Shown: positions 33,950-47,555 of the stretch, one piece after another
Position numbering within the stretch: position 1 is the first letter of the stretch
How the letters are laid out: the number at the start of each line of letters is the position of its first letter
Assembly: GCA_902702965.1 (NCBI GenBank)
Contig: CACRXP010000427.1
Coordinates: 46,986 to 110,985, forward strand
Source: Spirometra erinaceieuropaei
Taxonomy: Eukaryota > Platyhelminthes > Cestoda > Diphyllobothriidea > Diphyllobothriidae
Reading direction: 5' to 3'
Length of the DNA: 64,000 bases
The notes under the pieces: generated by a model
Databases searched by the model: none
Told to the model about the DNA's origin: nothing
What the model saw: only the letters and a program-made list of their open reading frames with translations
Position numbers and translations under genes: made by a program

Positions 33950-34450
33950 GATATTCTGTCACCGTATAGCGCAGATGCGAGGGTTTCGGCTCGTCAATGG
34001 GTTCTACAGCATGCCCCGTCTGTTTTCTGGTAAATAATACAATTTAGAAATCAAATAAACTCATCTTCTTCAAGTTCGTGGTTAATTTCTGAGGAACTTA
34101 AAAGGCGAAAATTTCTAAACTGGAGTATCTATCAGAAAACAGACATGGAACGCTGGGGGAACCACTGAAGAGCCGAAACCCTCGCAGTTGCGCCATAGAG
34201 CGGCAGAATATTGACGAAACACGCGTGAAGGGATTTTTGGTTAGTGCCTCTGCTATTAACCTTAAGTGTACTACTAGTTGCCTGTCGGCAGTTAATGAGT
34301 ATTACGCGGTTACCCGCTGTGGCTGATGGAATTCGACCCAAATATTCATGCACAAAAATCTCGGTCCGAGCCTACAGACCTTGGAAAAACTGATTTACTC
34401 TAAGTTCGTAGTTAATTTTTGAGGAAATTAAAAAGCGAGAGTGTCATAGA
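33950..34450. repeat. Composite inverted and direct repeats, unknown family
   Basis: The stretch at 33953-34030 (GCGAGGGTTTCGGCTC, then GTCTGTTTTCTG) returns inverted at about 34125-34211. Separately, AAGTTCGTGGTTAATTTCTG at 34072-34091 returns in direct orientation as AAGTTCGTAGTTAATTTTTG near 34402, followed in both by GAGGAA(C/A)(T/T)TAAAA(G/A). The layout suggests a decayed foldback or LTR-like element of about 0.5 kb. No coding sequence is recognisable. Confidence 0.6.
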
Positions 34451-37400
34451 GACCACAAAAAAAGAAAGCTACCGAGCCTTTGGGGGCCGAGTTATCCCGC
34501 CGTTTGGCATACTCCAAGTCACGAGTTCTACAATGTTATCATATATTTAAACACATGAGGTTTGTTATTGTGGGAAATGCGCTGAATAAGCGTGGGAATG
34601 GGATCCCAAATGTGATCTGAATTACCACTTTTCTTTGGGGATTCTCGAGTAGCACCGTTCATGTTACCCCTAAAGTGCAACAACTGACCTCTTATACGAG
34701 CAGGTCCTGCAGTTGTCTTTAAAAATATGGGAATATTTTCTGCCTCACGAGCTATCCTACTCATTTGCTGGCAAAAGTGAATCAGCAATTCGAGATCATT
34801 CGGCTTTGCAAACTTTCGGTGAATTGCAATCTCTCTCAGCATTTTTCAAGTCATTCCGCGCCACACCTGGCTGGTTATTAAGGCCTTATGATGAAACCTT
34901 ATATTTTTTTGCCGATTCAAATTACCTTCCGTCCGCTCCTGTCAACTACTATATTATTCTTTTCTCAAGCCATCATCTTCCGGTAAAATGGTTATTTTCA
35001 AACTCACCAGGTCTCTATCGATTTTGGCTTGTGGATGTTTATTTTAAAGGTTCATGAGCAGAAACCTGCGTTCCTTACTCCTCGATTTAGCTTACTCTAC
35101 TTCATTTTGGGCGACTTTTAGAGATCAGTTGGTGAATGGGGCAATTGATAAACGTTTTATAGAATAATTCGCCAGACATTAAGGTTGAATAGTTTGTGGG
35201 TTGCAAACGTTAGACCCGAATAAAACACCCTAACAAAGGTTCAATCTTAGCATAAAAATACAAGTAATGCGCATTTCATTAGGTTTTGCTCTGACCTCTT
35301 TGTCTGTTTTTACCTGAAGGTTTCTTAAGTGACGGAGTGGTGATAAATGGCCTTATGCCCTGGGTTATTGAGGTTTACCTCTTAGCCGTTGCAGAACACA
35401 TATAGCTTCCCAATACAACAGTATAATTCGCATGGAAGTCAGTAAGAGGATAGTAAAAAAGTAATAAATAATTTAAGCCAGTCACTAACAATCCTCGACC
35501 TTTGAAACCTGGAATCAGAGATGATGCAACAGCCAAAATCGCAGTGATTAGAGTTCAAAAAAGCTGCTAAATCGCGTGACCAGTGGGGTAAACATTCGAA
35601 TAACAACAGTATGCCGATGAGCCAAAATTTAATGACCAATGTTCCCCAATATCCTAGGGAATTTCAGCAGACTGCCTGCATACAAGAGATAGATGATCAT
35701 ACTTGATTTGATTACGTTGGTGTGATGAAATAATAAATGAACAAAGCCATGCTTTACTGACACTGACCTTTCCAAGCGAGGAAATATCAAACGTTCCTGA
35801 CAAAGTTCAGCACCGGAATTCGGACGTTTGGAGAAATTCATGGCCAGAGGAAGTCTGAACGCCTGCGGGAACGTCTGCGAATACCAAGTTATGCTGTACA
35901 CACTGCACGTTGAACATCAAAACTCTTTTCTGTCAGGAATAAAGAGTTGCTGTTAAAGGCCTCTTCATAATACTGCACCATTGCTTTATTTTTGAATTTT
36001 CAAGACCAAATCCTATAAGTATGACTCATTTTGGCATATTCAGTCTCCTAGAAGGTATGCAATTAGTTTGCAATAACTGTACTATAACAATTTCTTAAAC
36101 GACCCGGTATGTAGCGTTTGCACAATCGTCTGATCAGCGCGGTTATCTCATCGACGATCATGGAATTACTTCTCCACGTGTCCATGTCAAAGTATTCGTC
36201 TGCTTACAAAATCCTCACTCTCTATGTGAAACCAAGATCCGGATTAAAAATGCGCTTCAAGAAACTTCGACAACCGACTCGCACAAGCTGTTTCCTATTT
36301 CGCGCAAAAAAGACACATGAGCGATGATTTGGACATTTTTGCTATACAAATTAAAGAGATGAAGTATACTTTCTAACAAGACGCCACTTTTTTGATTTAC
36401 AGTACATTATCCGCAGGGAGCATCAACTTCAATTGTACACCGGGGCAGTTGAGTCTGGTCTGAATGACGTCGAAGTTATTCAGCGTCCTCTGCCGCTACT
36501 CGCAATGTAGGAATAAGATTAACGTGGCCATGTGGCTTAAATTAATATGAATGACGTGAGAAGATAACGCAAAGTATGAAAAGCAAACAAGCATTTTTGT
36601 TGTATGGCATAACGTTCGTTTCGGTTACGCATATTTGTTGTCCACCACCCACGCCTTTCCGCCATTGCTACTAAAATATTCAAAAGCACCTTTCGCGTTC
36701 GCAATATCGGTTTGATTTTTGAAATAACTCTATAGAGTGGGGGTTTGGAAGACGAAGAAGGTGAGTCACGGGATTTTTTTACTGACGGTCAGCAATTACT
36801 GGTATCTTGCAAATAGTAACCAAAGTCAAGAATCCTTGAAAACGAACATGAGGGCTGCAGATACTTTTCTCATCCTACCGGCCGGAATCAAATAAGGATG
36901 ACGCGGAAGCAGGCTGAGTACTAAAAAAGCATGTACTTGCCTACATTTACAAGTTTTATTAAGAAAAAGCATGGTTATTGAGACGATAACAGAGACAAGA
37001 CAACCTGTTCGACAAAAACACAAGTTGAGAACGGCAGTTTGAGAAGCAGGCAGATATTAAAAAACGATTGCTACTAACGTCACTTAGGCTCCAGAATCTC
37101 GCAGTGACAAGCGTCGCTACTTCTATTTACAAAATGGACGCTTTTCGTAAAAGCTAATGTGCGTCGCAGCGTGGCGACTTCAATTCTTTGCATGCTTTGT
37201 TACCTTTCTGAGACTGATATTGAATAACAACAAGATTAGTTCACTGTTACGTCCACCAGTTGACAACGGCTACGACATGACCGAAGTCATTCAGTTCTCT
37301 AAGCTGATCTTATTAATCTTTTGGCTGGCGTTAGTCCGTTTTTATGCTTATGTAGCAGCCTGAACACAAACGATAGCTCGTAAAAGTTTATTTATTTCAG

Positions 37401-40400
37401 CTCATCTTTTGTTGGGATTTAAAGGCCCAATGTAAAAATGCTAAAGATAGTCTAGGTTATGTAGGTGAATTTGGTGATATCCTAGGTATATTTATTCTGA
37501 CTAAAGCAGAAGTCGATTTAGCCTTTTATTACATAGTACTGAGAGTCGAATAGCAAATTAATAGGTTTGTATGCTTAATTTGACGACTTTATTGCTGTCC
37601 ATTTTTTGCCGCTGTTGTTGAGTAAAAGTCAAAAATTCGACTTTTAAGCATATTTAACCAAATTTTAGCCGGAAAGTTTAACGAGCATTTAAAACAAAAT
37701 AATGGTGATATTTCTGAGTAGGGCAGTGATAACCGCAGCGGACAAGTAATATTTTGGCATTTCAACCTTGTCCGAGGATGTCGCATCGAGCACGCGGACA
37801 GGAGTAGTTATCTTAGATGCACGGAATTGCGCTTGTTTATTATACTAGAATTCGTCTTCATGGCTTGGATTTCCTTATGTTTCTACTTTCAAAAGATTCA
37901 AATGATATTTTTCAAAATGAAACGTGAAATCTGGTTGCCGTTTCGGAAATAGACACTAGAATTGTTACCGGCCATTATCATTTCTCTCCAACTTCGAAAA
38001 TCAGCATCAATTTCCAAGGAGGGATATTATATTAAGGGTTTGGTCATTCAGCCAAACGCCTGGAACGACATAAGAGCGCATGAATCTGACATAACTGGGA
38101 TGGTGTTATGGAAATCAGCTCATCGTAAAGAGAGGAATAAACCTTTTATACCACTTCATGCAAAATACCATGGCATTCGGGCGTTCTGTTGAACTTCTCC
38201 AAAGCAAAACTAAATCTGTCTTTAAAACCACGTTTTACAGCTGAGCCTCAAGGGTTACAGGGTATCGTTTTGCATATAAGAAGTCTTTAGGGATCTACGT
38301 CGACTTCTTACGAAGTTTCTAGAAAGTAATATCTCCAAACGATTTTCCCTAAACGTTTCGACTTAAACCCCTAAAATATATCCCTGATCCAGTGCGACAT
38401 TGCGATTTTTGGGTGTATTACATTGTAGGATAAAACAGGGGCATTGAAGGACAGTTTAGACTTATAGAAAATTGACTCAAGATTTTTTGAAAGACTGCCT
38501 ATTGCCCCCGAATAGACTGAACAAGCACAGCTGACTGCAATCCCAAACGACATTCTGCAGTCTTCTAACGGCATTATTGTTTGATAGCCTCAAGAGTTTG
38601 AGGCAAAATGCCGCAGGTTTACAGGCACCACCTAACCAAGAGCTGCTAGGTATTAAATTGAAATATGAGAATTAAGGAGGTGGAGGAAATCACCGCATAT
38701 GTTGTGAAGTTCATTAACAATTTCAATAGGTATCGACCTTTAAAAAGATAAGGACTCTATGATCGTCAATGATCTTCATATTTGCTCCCTGCCATCATGA
38801 ATGTAATAATCTCGATTCGTAAGTCATTAGGCAATCGGTTCTCCCATAAGCCCTTAATATTTCCTTGCGAGTAAATTTGCCTCAGTCTAAGAAGACAGAC
38901 TGCGTCAAGACAAGGGAATTAAATCGGAGTACAGATAAAAATGAAGATAAAGGTCTGATGAAAAATTGAGAGCGGTATTCTACAGACAGTGATCTGTTCG
39001 CTACAGGGCAAAAAGTTAATTTCCACAATGGAGCTGCATCTTTCCTCTACTGACCAGTTCCTCACTGACGTCGGAAAAACATGGGAAAATATAAAAATTG
39101 ATCCCCAGGCCAATGTTACGGTCTCTGGTCAGAAACCAACGAATTAGGAGAAAACTTAATAAGGAAAAAGTAACATCAATCTGACGCCAGACGATCCGAT
39201 TAGAAAGCGTTTTATGACGCTCATTTGGGGAGTACACTCCAGTGAGACTTCAGTTAGATCAAAACAGGTTAATGGTATAGTACGATTTAACAAAATTGTT
39301 TGCATGAAAAACTGTTCATTAGTATGTTTTCCACAAACAGTCATCGACAAACAGGTAGCTCAAGGGGCAGAAAGGGATTCATCGCTCAGCATAAGAATGA
39401 TTAACCTATTTTTTTCCTAGTAACCACCTCGACTAGCAGTTCGGGCATTGTGTAAAGTTAACAAACCAGAATTTCTGGGTCCCCAAATCACTTCTTTGTT
39501 TACTGTCCAGCATGAATTATTTTAGTTGGCTTTTGATCACTTGGAGAGGTTACTAGATTTTTTGATCCACGACATCAGCTGAACAGGTTGTCACACGTGA
39601 AGCTGCTTCGAATTTTGCAGAATGCATCAGACGTTCCGCGGTTTATTTGAAAAACTGATAATCTTCTAAGCAGCTAGAGCTGCCGACCAGTATTATACCT
39701 ATTTACATTTGCGATAGCAGTCACCAAGGTTGTGCCACCACACCGTGAATAGCCGTCCAGCATCGCAGTCGGCCGGTGGCAGTCACACGAGTGCAGCAAA
39801 AACAGTTGGCACACCGGTCTTACAAATCGTTTACCACAGGGCCAAATGTGCACTTGAGGTCAACCATCCCCACAGCAGCCCGTTTTCTGTCACCGTAGCA
39901 AGCCAGAGACGGGCTTGGGCGAGGTGACATCATAAAGTGTTTCGCTGCAGGCCAGTGCATCACGTGGCCGACCAACATGACTTTGGCCGGTCAAGTTCCT
40001 CCCCATCTATACGGTGCTTCGCCGTAAATTCGACGATGTTTGTTTTGATGTCAGCTCCACTGGCCAAGCATCAGAACATCGGGGTTTTATTCAGTTAAAT
40101 CAACTTGAATTGGTTAGGCGTGATGGTTTTCCATACACCAAGCTATATCCGAGTACAGTAAATGCAGTGCCTTGACAGATTTCGATGGACCTTCCTAACT
40201 TATTGCCCCTATTAATAGGCTTGAACATAAACATCTTTATCTTTGACACCCGCATCTCCACATGGAAGCTGTGTAAATGGATATGTTGTTCGTCATATGA
40301 CTTCTGTGAGCATACCTGAATGAAACTTCCCACTGATTCGGTAGTTGTAGTCTACAACTGATCCCGGCTAAAATTCAATAACAATTATCTTTCAATTTTT

Positions 40401-40790
40401 GTTTGAAAGATGAGATTACGACGACATGAATACGAAAGCCGATGTATAAAAGTGAAATATAACCTTTGGCAGGATATCAAATACCCGCCATGTATACAAG
40501 GACCCCTTCTAAGTCTTCAATTGACTTAAAATCCACATTCACAGTCTCATTGGACTCGACATGTCGCGTTTGCAACCAGCTTTATGACTCGCTTTTGTGA
40601 TTGAGATGCAGGATATTATTTATTTCAGGTGCAAAATTCTTAATAATGTAAACGACTGAGATTGAAAAAGCGGAGCAAATTTAATGGAATTTAAGGGTGG
40701 GCAGGTTCAACCACTGGCCGCATAACTGTCGCTTCAACACTTACAGTTCTCCCATCCCTGCTGTTGGACTGAATTATGAATAATTGTTCT
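34451..40790. other. No recognisable gene
   Basis: More than 6 kb without a recognisable domain or shared repeat. A 114-codon plus-strand frame at 34713-35057 overlaps a 104-codon minus-strand frame and neither resembles a known family. The 39.73-40.05 kb part is GC-richer and looks like transposon debris, but I cannot name it. Confidence 0.35.
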
Positions 40791-40795
40791 GACAC

Positions 40796-40870
40796 AATAA
40801 CATCATCGACAAAGAAAAGGAAACTGGAATGACCATTTCAGGCTTGTTAGCCGTCGTCAGCCAGTCTATA
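40796..40870 (-). mobile_element. SINE body fragment
   Basis: GACTGGAATGACC-type words (here AAACTGGAATGACCATTTCA) and GGCTTGTTAGCCGTCGTCAG match the minus-strand SINE body. The tRNA-like head is missing. Confidence 0.7.
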
Positions 40871-40873
40871 TTA

Positions 40874-40945
40874 CATGCCGCTCTGTGGCTATTGGTTAGG
40901 CTCAGGAGAGGACCCTAAGGCACGACAGGACGTGTAAGCGTCCCT
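40874..40945 (+). mobile_element. SINE 3' tail module in the opposite orientation
   Basis: GCCGCTCTGTGGCTATTGGT, then CCCTAAGGCACGACAGGACG, matches the plus-sense reading of the tail module at 16358-16458 and 41748-41850 (GGCTGCTGGTTGGGCTCGAG, then AAGGCACAACGGAACG). Here it points opposite to the adjoining SINE body. Confidence 0.5.
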
Positions 40946-41747
40946 CTACCATTGTTTTCGGCATATTGGATTTTAGATTTCACTTGAATCTAATGCAATG
41001 TCAGCGGTCTCTACTCCGTTAGCTCCATGCTGCCTCCGTAACTTCTCGTGGAAAGTTCGTCTAAAAAATTCCATGACCACTCCTTCTCTTTCCTTAATGC
41101 AAAGTTAGTGTGATTTATATAGATGTTGTTCGAAATCTAAAAGCCCCAAACTGGGTTTTCTGATTGAATACAAGTATAATTACTATGTAAGGAATGTAAG
41201 TTCAAACTTCATTTTATCTACCAGTGAAGGAAATCCACAGGCCAAAGCTGAAAAATAAATGATTCAAAGGAGGAAGGAGGAAGTTAACTTTCCACTGCAT
41301 ACGAATACGTTGCAGAACTTGCCGTCGATTGGCACCGAGCCAGTCATTCTCATACCCTCATCGCAATGGGCGCGTACGATGTGGTACGTGGCAGGGCCGT
41401 CTATCATTTGGATAACCCGATTAAAGCCAACCGCCACCCAATACAGCTGGCTGCCGTTTTTCAAAGAATTTAAACCCATTCCATCCTAGGTCTGCCTCTC
41501 TAATGGTACCTGGCTGCGTACTGGATGTTTATTTCTAAAAAAATGCATTTAAGATGTCCCCGTTATTTCGGGAAAAAGCGTTTCAACGTCACAAGAACTG
41601 ACCATTCAAAAGATGATAAAACCGCCATAATGTATACACGATCAGCAAAATTATGCGTCTTTTTCCTTCATTTTTAGTCACAATTTCTGTAAATACAGCT
41701 TAAATTGTCGTAAAAATTGGACTAGTTTTGAGAGAAGGGACACAATG

Positions 41748-42035
41748 TTAGGGGGCACTCACTGATCGTTCATACGGAACTCACTCGTTCCGTTGTGCCT
41801 TAAGGGCTCTCTCTCGAGCCCAACCAGCAGCCGCGCAGCGGCGCATGATATATAGGCAGAATGATATTACCGACAAAGACAAGGGAGACTGGGATGGCCA
41901 TTTCTGGCTTATTAGCCGTCGTCAGCCAGCCATACCCAAGCCCGAAGTGTGGAACACCCGAGCCTCGAACTCGCGACCTGTTGGTTTAGAAGTCAACGCC
42001 TCTACTCACCGGGCCACGAGCCCGTTGCCCTGTCG
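41748..42035 (-). mobile_element. Full-length tRNA-derived SINE (about 290 bp)
   Basis: Read on the minus strand it starts CGACAGGGCAACGGGCTCGT and has an A-box-like TGGCCCGGTGAGTAGAGG and a B-box-like GGTCGCGAGTTCGAGG. An anticodon-loop-like TTCTAAA suggests tRNA-Arg (TCT), tentatively. The body (GGCTGACGACGGCTAATAAG) and a tail module with GCGCCGCTGCGCGGC and GGAACGAGTGAGTTCCGT follow. It is almost identical to the minus-strand copy at 16.36-16.65 kb, including the tail, so the tail belongs to the element. The 68-codon frame through it is not a gene. Confidence 0.85.
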
Positions 42036-43150
42036 AGCCCGTGACTTTTAAGTGATCATGAGTGTCTAGAATCGCAAAAGGCAAATAAATGCTCACAAAC
42101 AAATATAAAATGTTGTTAAATTATTATAAATGCTACAAACTGTTTTCGGTGCAATTAAATATTACCATCGACTCCATCGGTAGTCATCGACGCTCTGCTT
42201 TTGGGGAATCAAAGTCACAGCCTTTAGAGACACAATGTAGTTAATAATCTTTCCGTCCTGACAAACAGAGCGAGTTCAGACACCGAGTACCTTAAGTGCA
42301 TGCAGGGAATCAACAATGCGGCTTCATTTAGAGGCAAATGTTTCCGGCCATGCCTGTCCTAGAACGCCCATGTGCCGCTTTGGCAAAATATTCTGTTTAT
42401 TAGACATTTCTGAGTAAGTATGAAGCATTTTATCAAATGCCTCCATGCCTCCTTCAGAAACTGAATAATAAAACCGAAGCATTTAACTTTGTGAGGCGCG
42501 AGCAAAAGTATACTGATAACTAGTTGGCATATCACTCATGCAGTTTGAAACGCCAGGACTGAAAAGAGCCCTCCGGGTAACCCGATCGTTTTGAATAGGT
42601 ATCAGCCCGTCCAGGTAGCAGACGCAGCTGCTATACGTCAGAGGTAAAGCACATGGCTTGAAGCTGAGGCTCAGCGACTTCCTTGGCGTCTGGCTGCGAA
42701 CGTTTTTGGGGGCTTGTGTCTTCACTACTTTCCTCAGTAGAATTCGATAGCATGTTCAAGCCACTCCGACAAAAATGTTAAAAAAAACCTTAATTTTCGT
42801 CGGAATAAGATTAAATCTGTTTTAGGTGTCCTATACGTTTTTCGGATGATAGCAGACTATCCCGAGAATAGGTGTTTGATGATAATGGAATTCTGCCTGA
42901 ATCGGTTGACAAGACTCTTGAGATGGTTGTGAGTAAGCTCGACCACAATCTCATTTTCCAGAAGGGTAGGTAGATACATCTGTCCTTTTCGTTTCCCAAT
43001 ACAGCAAAAGATGCAAGTTGAATGCATACAGGAGTGACAGTCGCAGACATATCCTCGCTGCAGGACTAGATGCGGACATTCCACTTGACATTGGAGCTGT
43101 GGACCCAGGACTCCCATAGTAAAAAACAAGCTGCAGTCGATAAATGTTAA
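42036..43150. other. No recognisable gene
   Basis: Minus-strand frames of 79-98 codons at 42.8-43.15 kb lie just upstream of the PLE fragment and may be decayed PLE sequence in the antisense direction. No motif is recognisable. Confidence 0.35.
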
Positions 43151-43156
43151 CATCTA

Positions 43157-43321
43157 AGCAAGGAAGACGGGAAGATCAACAGCGATCACCGGGTGGACGT
43201 CAACCGAGCATCCCATGTCATCCATAAAGTGCCGGCGGGACGCTCCAAGTTCCTGCATCAGCGAATACTTGCGACGGCAGGGACACTGGCCATACAGTTA
43301 GCCAACCCAAACTTATGCTAG
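43157..43321 (+). pseudogene. Penelope-like element fragment: C-terminal part of GIY-YIG
   Basis: The frame reads KINSDHRVDVNR, then LHQRILATAGTLAIQLANPN, and ends at TAG 43319-43321. This parallels AVDSGHRMDPRG, then GQRLLATAEGVVIRLRNP, of the 33-kb copy. Only the end of the endonuclease is identifiable. The upstream GIY and YIG strands are not recognisable. Confidence 0.6.
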
Positions 43322-46300
43322 CATAAATAGTTTATACAGACACAAAGGCTCCCCTGGTCAAAGAAAAACCCAGCATGTGTGTCCACGCCTCCTGCCACGC
43401 CGTGTTACAGCGAAGAAACAGAGACATAGCTAATTTCCGGAGCCCTTCTCAATCCTTATGCCTCTGACAGAACTAGACTATGACCCTAGACCTCTGAACG
43501 CCCTCAACCCTCTCGCCTATAATTATTGTTTATCGACTGTTTGAACTTTTGTTACTTTACCTGCCCTTATACCACTGTACAGGCTGGCTGATTAATAACT
43601 GAAAGCGTACGTTTGCCGAACTTGAGTTCTTGAAAGACGATTAAGTAGATTATTTATTGCACGATTACATTCAATAGATAAGTATATTCTAATCTTAGCC
43701 TTGCAAGTTTTCCAAGACCGTGTCTAGACGCAAGTATCCCGGACTTAAAGGTGGGTATGATTGGTTAACATTCGGGAATTGAGCCAGACATAATTATTTC
43801 AGTATCTTTTGGTTTTCTAATAACAGAAGGACTTCCAGGGACAATTTTCAGTCTTTTGAATAGACGCTTTTAAAATATGGTTTTGCATAAAAAGGAACCC
43901 CATATAGTAGTCGATAAACACGCATAGTTTGTGGAAGCTGATCCAAAAAGCTTAACCGACTTGATGAGTATACTCTTCTATAAAATGGAGTGAAGACTTC
44001 AGTAAATAAAAATGTCACGTGTGACATGTAAGTTCTGACTACTGTTTTTTAAACCTCAACAAGTGTCAATCAAAGACAGATCTCGACATTAAAAAATGAA
44101 ACATTATTTAATCGTTCATTTTACTCCGAAAGCATGGTCCACGGAATGGTACAGCAATGTCAAATGGCGATCTTTCACAGATGTGCTGCCCCTTCGACAT
44201 AGAATCATCCTCTAGAAATCGCTAGAAATAAGGACAGCCTTGCACTCGCAGACCACCGGATTTTCTGCTTAAGATGGTTAAACGTGGCCTTTCTCGCAAC
44301 CTGGCCAGACGACATTAAAAACGCTTTACGTTAAATAGCATGTTGTTGGTTACCATGTCGACTAAGAGAAGACACCCCAGATTGTTCACCAGACACCAAT
44401 GCATTAATTGGAGATTCTGTGCTTATAGACCACTTTAAATGAAGAAGCAACTATTAATTGGATAACCAGTTTCCGTCGGATTATGCCTCAAAGACCGTTG
44501 TAAAGGCCACGCGAATGCCAGAACGTAAACATCATTGTTCTGAGATTGCATAGCTTGCTAACGTGCTGATATCAAGCGCTCTACGCCCTCCTTCTATGCC
44601 CGCGCCAACTTGGTGGAAAAATGAGTACAATGGCTTGTCGCTTTACCAGTTCAGGAAAATAAGTCGTGAGGTTAGTTGGGAGCTAATCAAAAACACTAAC
44701 TTGTCAGTCAATTGACAACGTGTCACCCGTCTTTCTGTGCAGCGCTTTTTGTGTAAAAATCAAAAATGGCGGACGTAAATCAGTGACTTTAGAAGGTTCG
44801 GTGGCGTTCACCCTGGCAAAGTGCCTACGAGAAGCTAGTTCTCATTAAAGTTAAAAACACTTAAGGCCAGGTTAGCTTGACGAATCCACAGTTTTTCAAT
44901 TTATTCAAAGAGCTGGAAATTCAGTTTATATATTACGATACCTGAAGTCCTAACCCGCATGGAATACACAGTTTTCAATAGACCTATAACGCTAATTTCC
45001 TTCCCGAAAAACGCCCCTGTGCTTCAAGACGGATCACCTAAATTGCAGGTTAATTCTCTGTCATTTTGAACAGAAGATTTACAGTTTTACAGATTGTCCT
45101 GGGCACTTTGTTGACAGCAGTTTTTTTAGTAAAATTTATGCATTTTGTTCGCCTAAAGCAGTGGACTGGATGAATGCGCATGCAAAATGTCTGCAATGAC
45201 ACCGCGCTTTTAAGGCTGGGCAGCAGGTCGCGAAGAATGCACCTGATGGACAAACGTGCAGCAAAGTGACGAGGTCTTGTTCACTTCGGATTCGCATATT
45301 GTCCAAATTGCGGAAAAAGGTTTCTGACAGCCGCGAATTCCCTTTGACGGTCGACGGTCCGTTAATTGAACCGAACGGGCTGTCGTCGAAAGTGCATGAG
45401 CGACGTTGTCATGGGAACTAGTTCACCGTGGGCATAGATTTGTCCCTGACACGTTTCAAGCCTCCCAGTTAACATCGGCCAATACGGTAAATTCTTATGA
45501 GGGTTGTTTCAATCAGTTGTGCGACAACTTAAACTTTCTCTAAGGGCTGCACCAACCGGACTTGTTGTCTGTCGAGTGGGAGCTTCCTACCGCAGGTCGA
45601 AGCTTGAAACAAGGGAAAAGCTAGCCGCTAACAGGCTGAAGAAAGACCAAAGAAGAACAGGGGAAAGGGCAGTAACTATTGCCGGGCAAACATTAATCCA
45701 GTGAAAGAAGATGAATTTTGTGCTGTATTGTTGAACTCAAACATGTCAGGTCTGATCTAATATAGTATCGGCTGAAACTATGAGAGACCATTGGATGTAC
45801 TTAGAAGGCACCACAGAAAGGCCCAGCGTATAGTAAGTACAGCAGACTGCAGCAGTTAATCGGTCGTAACAGACTTCAGGGACTTGTCTTGCAGTTAGAA
45901 GCAAATAAGTTGGTTCCAGTTCAGGAGAACAAGATGCGATCGTTGGAACGATAGGTTTATTGACCTGACTTTTCGGACTCTCGCTTGAACATATAATCAG
46001 GGACATTCGTAGGTATGGATGACGTAGGTGCATGGGGATCAGTATTTAGTGGACCCAGGTGCCACACACCTACAGGCCACGATATAACTGGGGGCTGCCG
46101 CACTCGTCGATGGAGGTCGCAACTGATGCGATTTTTGCTTGTCAATTCGCACCCGAGTCGTTAACTGCAAAAATGCAATCACCGTTGTAGATTCTTGGCC
46201 CGTCTGGCTGGCCGACATTGAAATTTTCGGTCGCCCTCTAATATGTTATTATAAAACCATTGTCGCGCATGATAGCGAAAACTGACCCGTAAACCTGTCC

Positions 46301-47555
46301 TTTGATCTCACTGATGGACCGTATAACATCGAGTATTTACGTTATTTATTTTTCCGCATGGAGCTTAACTAGATCAAACTTTACTTCAAATAATGCATGG
46401 TCTGGAATCGAGTCGCGTGGCTACATGCGTTAGTTTAATGCAAAACTGCAAGGATTAGCGAGCTTGTTGTGCTCGCCGAAATATGAGATCAAACGGACCG
46501 GTCCACGTTATGCTGCAGCAGGTCGGTTCTTTCGCCATGTCTTTTTATCAACACATTCACACGAAGGGTGCCAAGGGAACGGATAAAATGTATCCGCTAT
46601 GAACGGTGGCATTTATCAACATGGCGCAGGACATTTATCGGGTGGCCAAACGAGGCTTGAAGTTCTTCCCAAATCAATAACAATGTAAACGATATTTTAT
46701 AAAGTCATTAATGAATTTTATTTTTCCCAATTAGGATTCTGTTATATTTTCTAGTCCACTACAATAGAATCAATTAAAATTTGATCACTTAGATCGAAAG
46801 CTTCGGCTCTTCTTTGCAAAAAACACAATTGCAAACTCTGAGTCTTCCAAAAGACAGCAAACAATGAGCGATTTCTGCTAGACCAGATTAAAAACTCGTG
46901 CAACCGATCGTCGTGCGTAGAAACCTACTAAAACACAATTTTGCACTAAATTAAGGCAACTACTCTCTCCTAAAGACCATGCAAGCTCTTGTACGAAAAA
47001 CCTTTTACAGCAACAGACACTGGGTTGAATCTCCTTTCCCGACTAAACCGTACAAATTTAAGTCAGCTGGTTTGATGTGTGATGTGATGTGATGCACATT
47101 TGTATTTTTTTGCGGTTGTCCAGTTCGAGGTGCAGGAAGGCTAAAATCTAATTTTTAGTCGGCTTTAATTGCACTTTAGACGTAACCAGAAAATTGAGTT
47201 TAAATTACAAGCCCGATCATTTTAATGTTTCTCTGCGTTCCGCAAAAGACCACTTCTGCAACTGTATTCTCCCATTCTCCGTGGAGGAAGACGGGGTAGT
47301 TAGTCACCGCGCATAAAGGAAACCCTAACCATACATGTCCCTGAAAGCCATAACGCTAGAACGCTGATCTTAAGAGAGCAGAATCAACTTTATAAAGTTT
47401 TGCACATTAAAGTCTTCAATACTAGTTGGTTCCAAAGCAAAGAGGTTTTTAGAGAACTTTATTGAGGGCATTTATTAATATAGACACATATGAGGAGACA
47501 ATTAAAGACGTCGGTCTCCAAATACTTACGTTGAAAAAAGACAATCTGCGCATAT
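43322..47555. other. No recognisable gene
   Basis: No frame above 100 codons and no shared repeat. A short GATGTGATGT-type run at about 47072-47095 is the only simple repeat seen. Confidence 0.4.

Noticed and set aside
38350..38400. GTCGAAACGTTT on the minus strand as another hammerhead
   Set aside because: No CTGANGA with a pairing stem II precedes it at the right distance.
41845..42051. 68-codon frame that recurs at 16455-16673
   Set aside because: Both are minus-strand SINE copies read antisense; conservation is due to the repeat.
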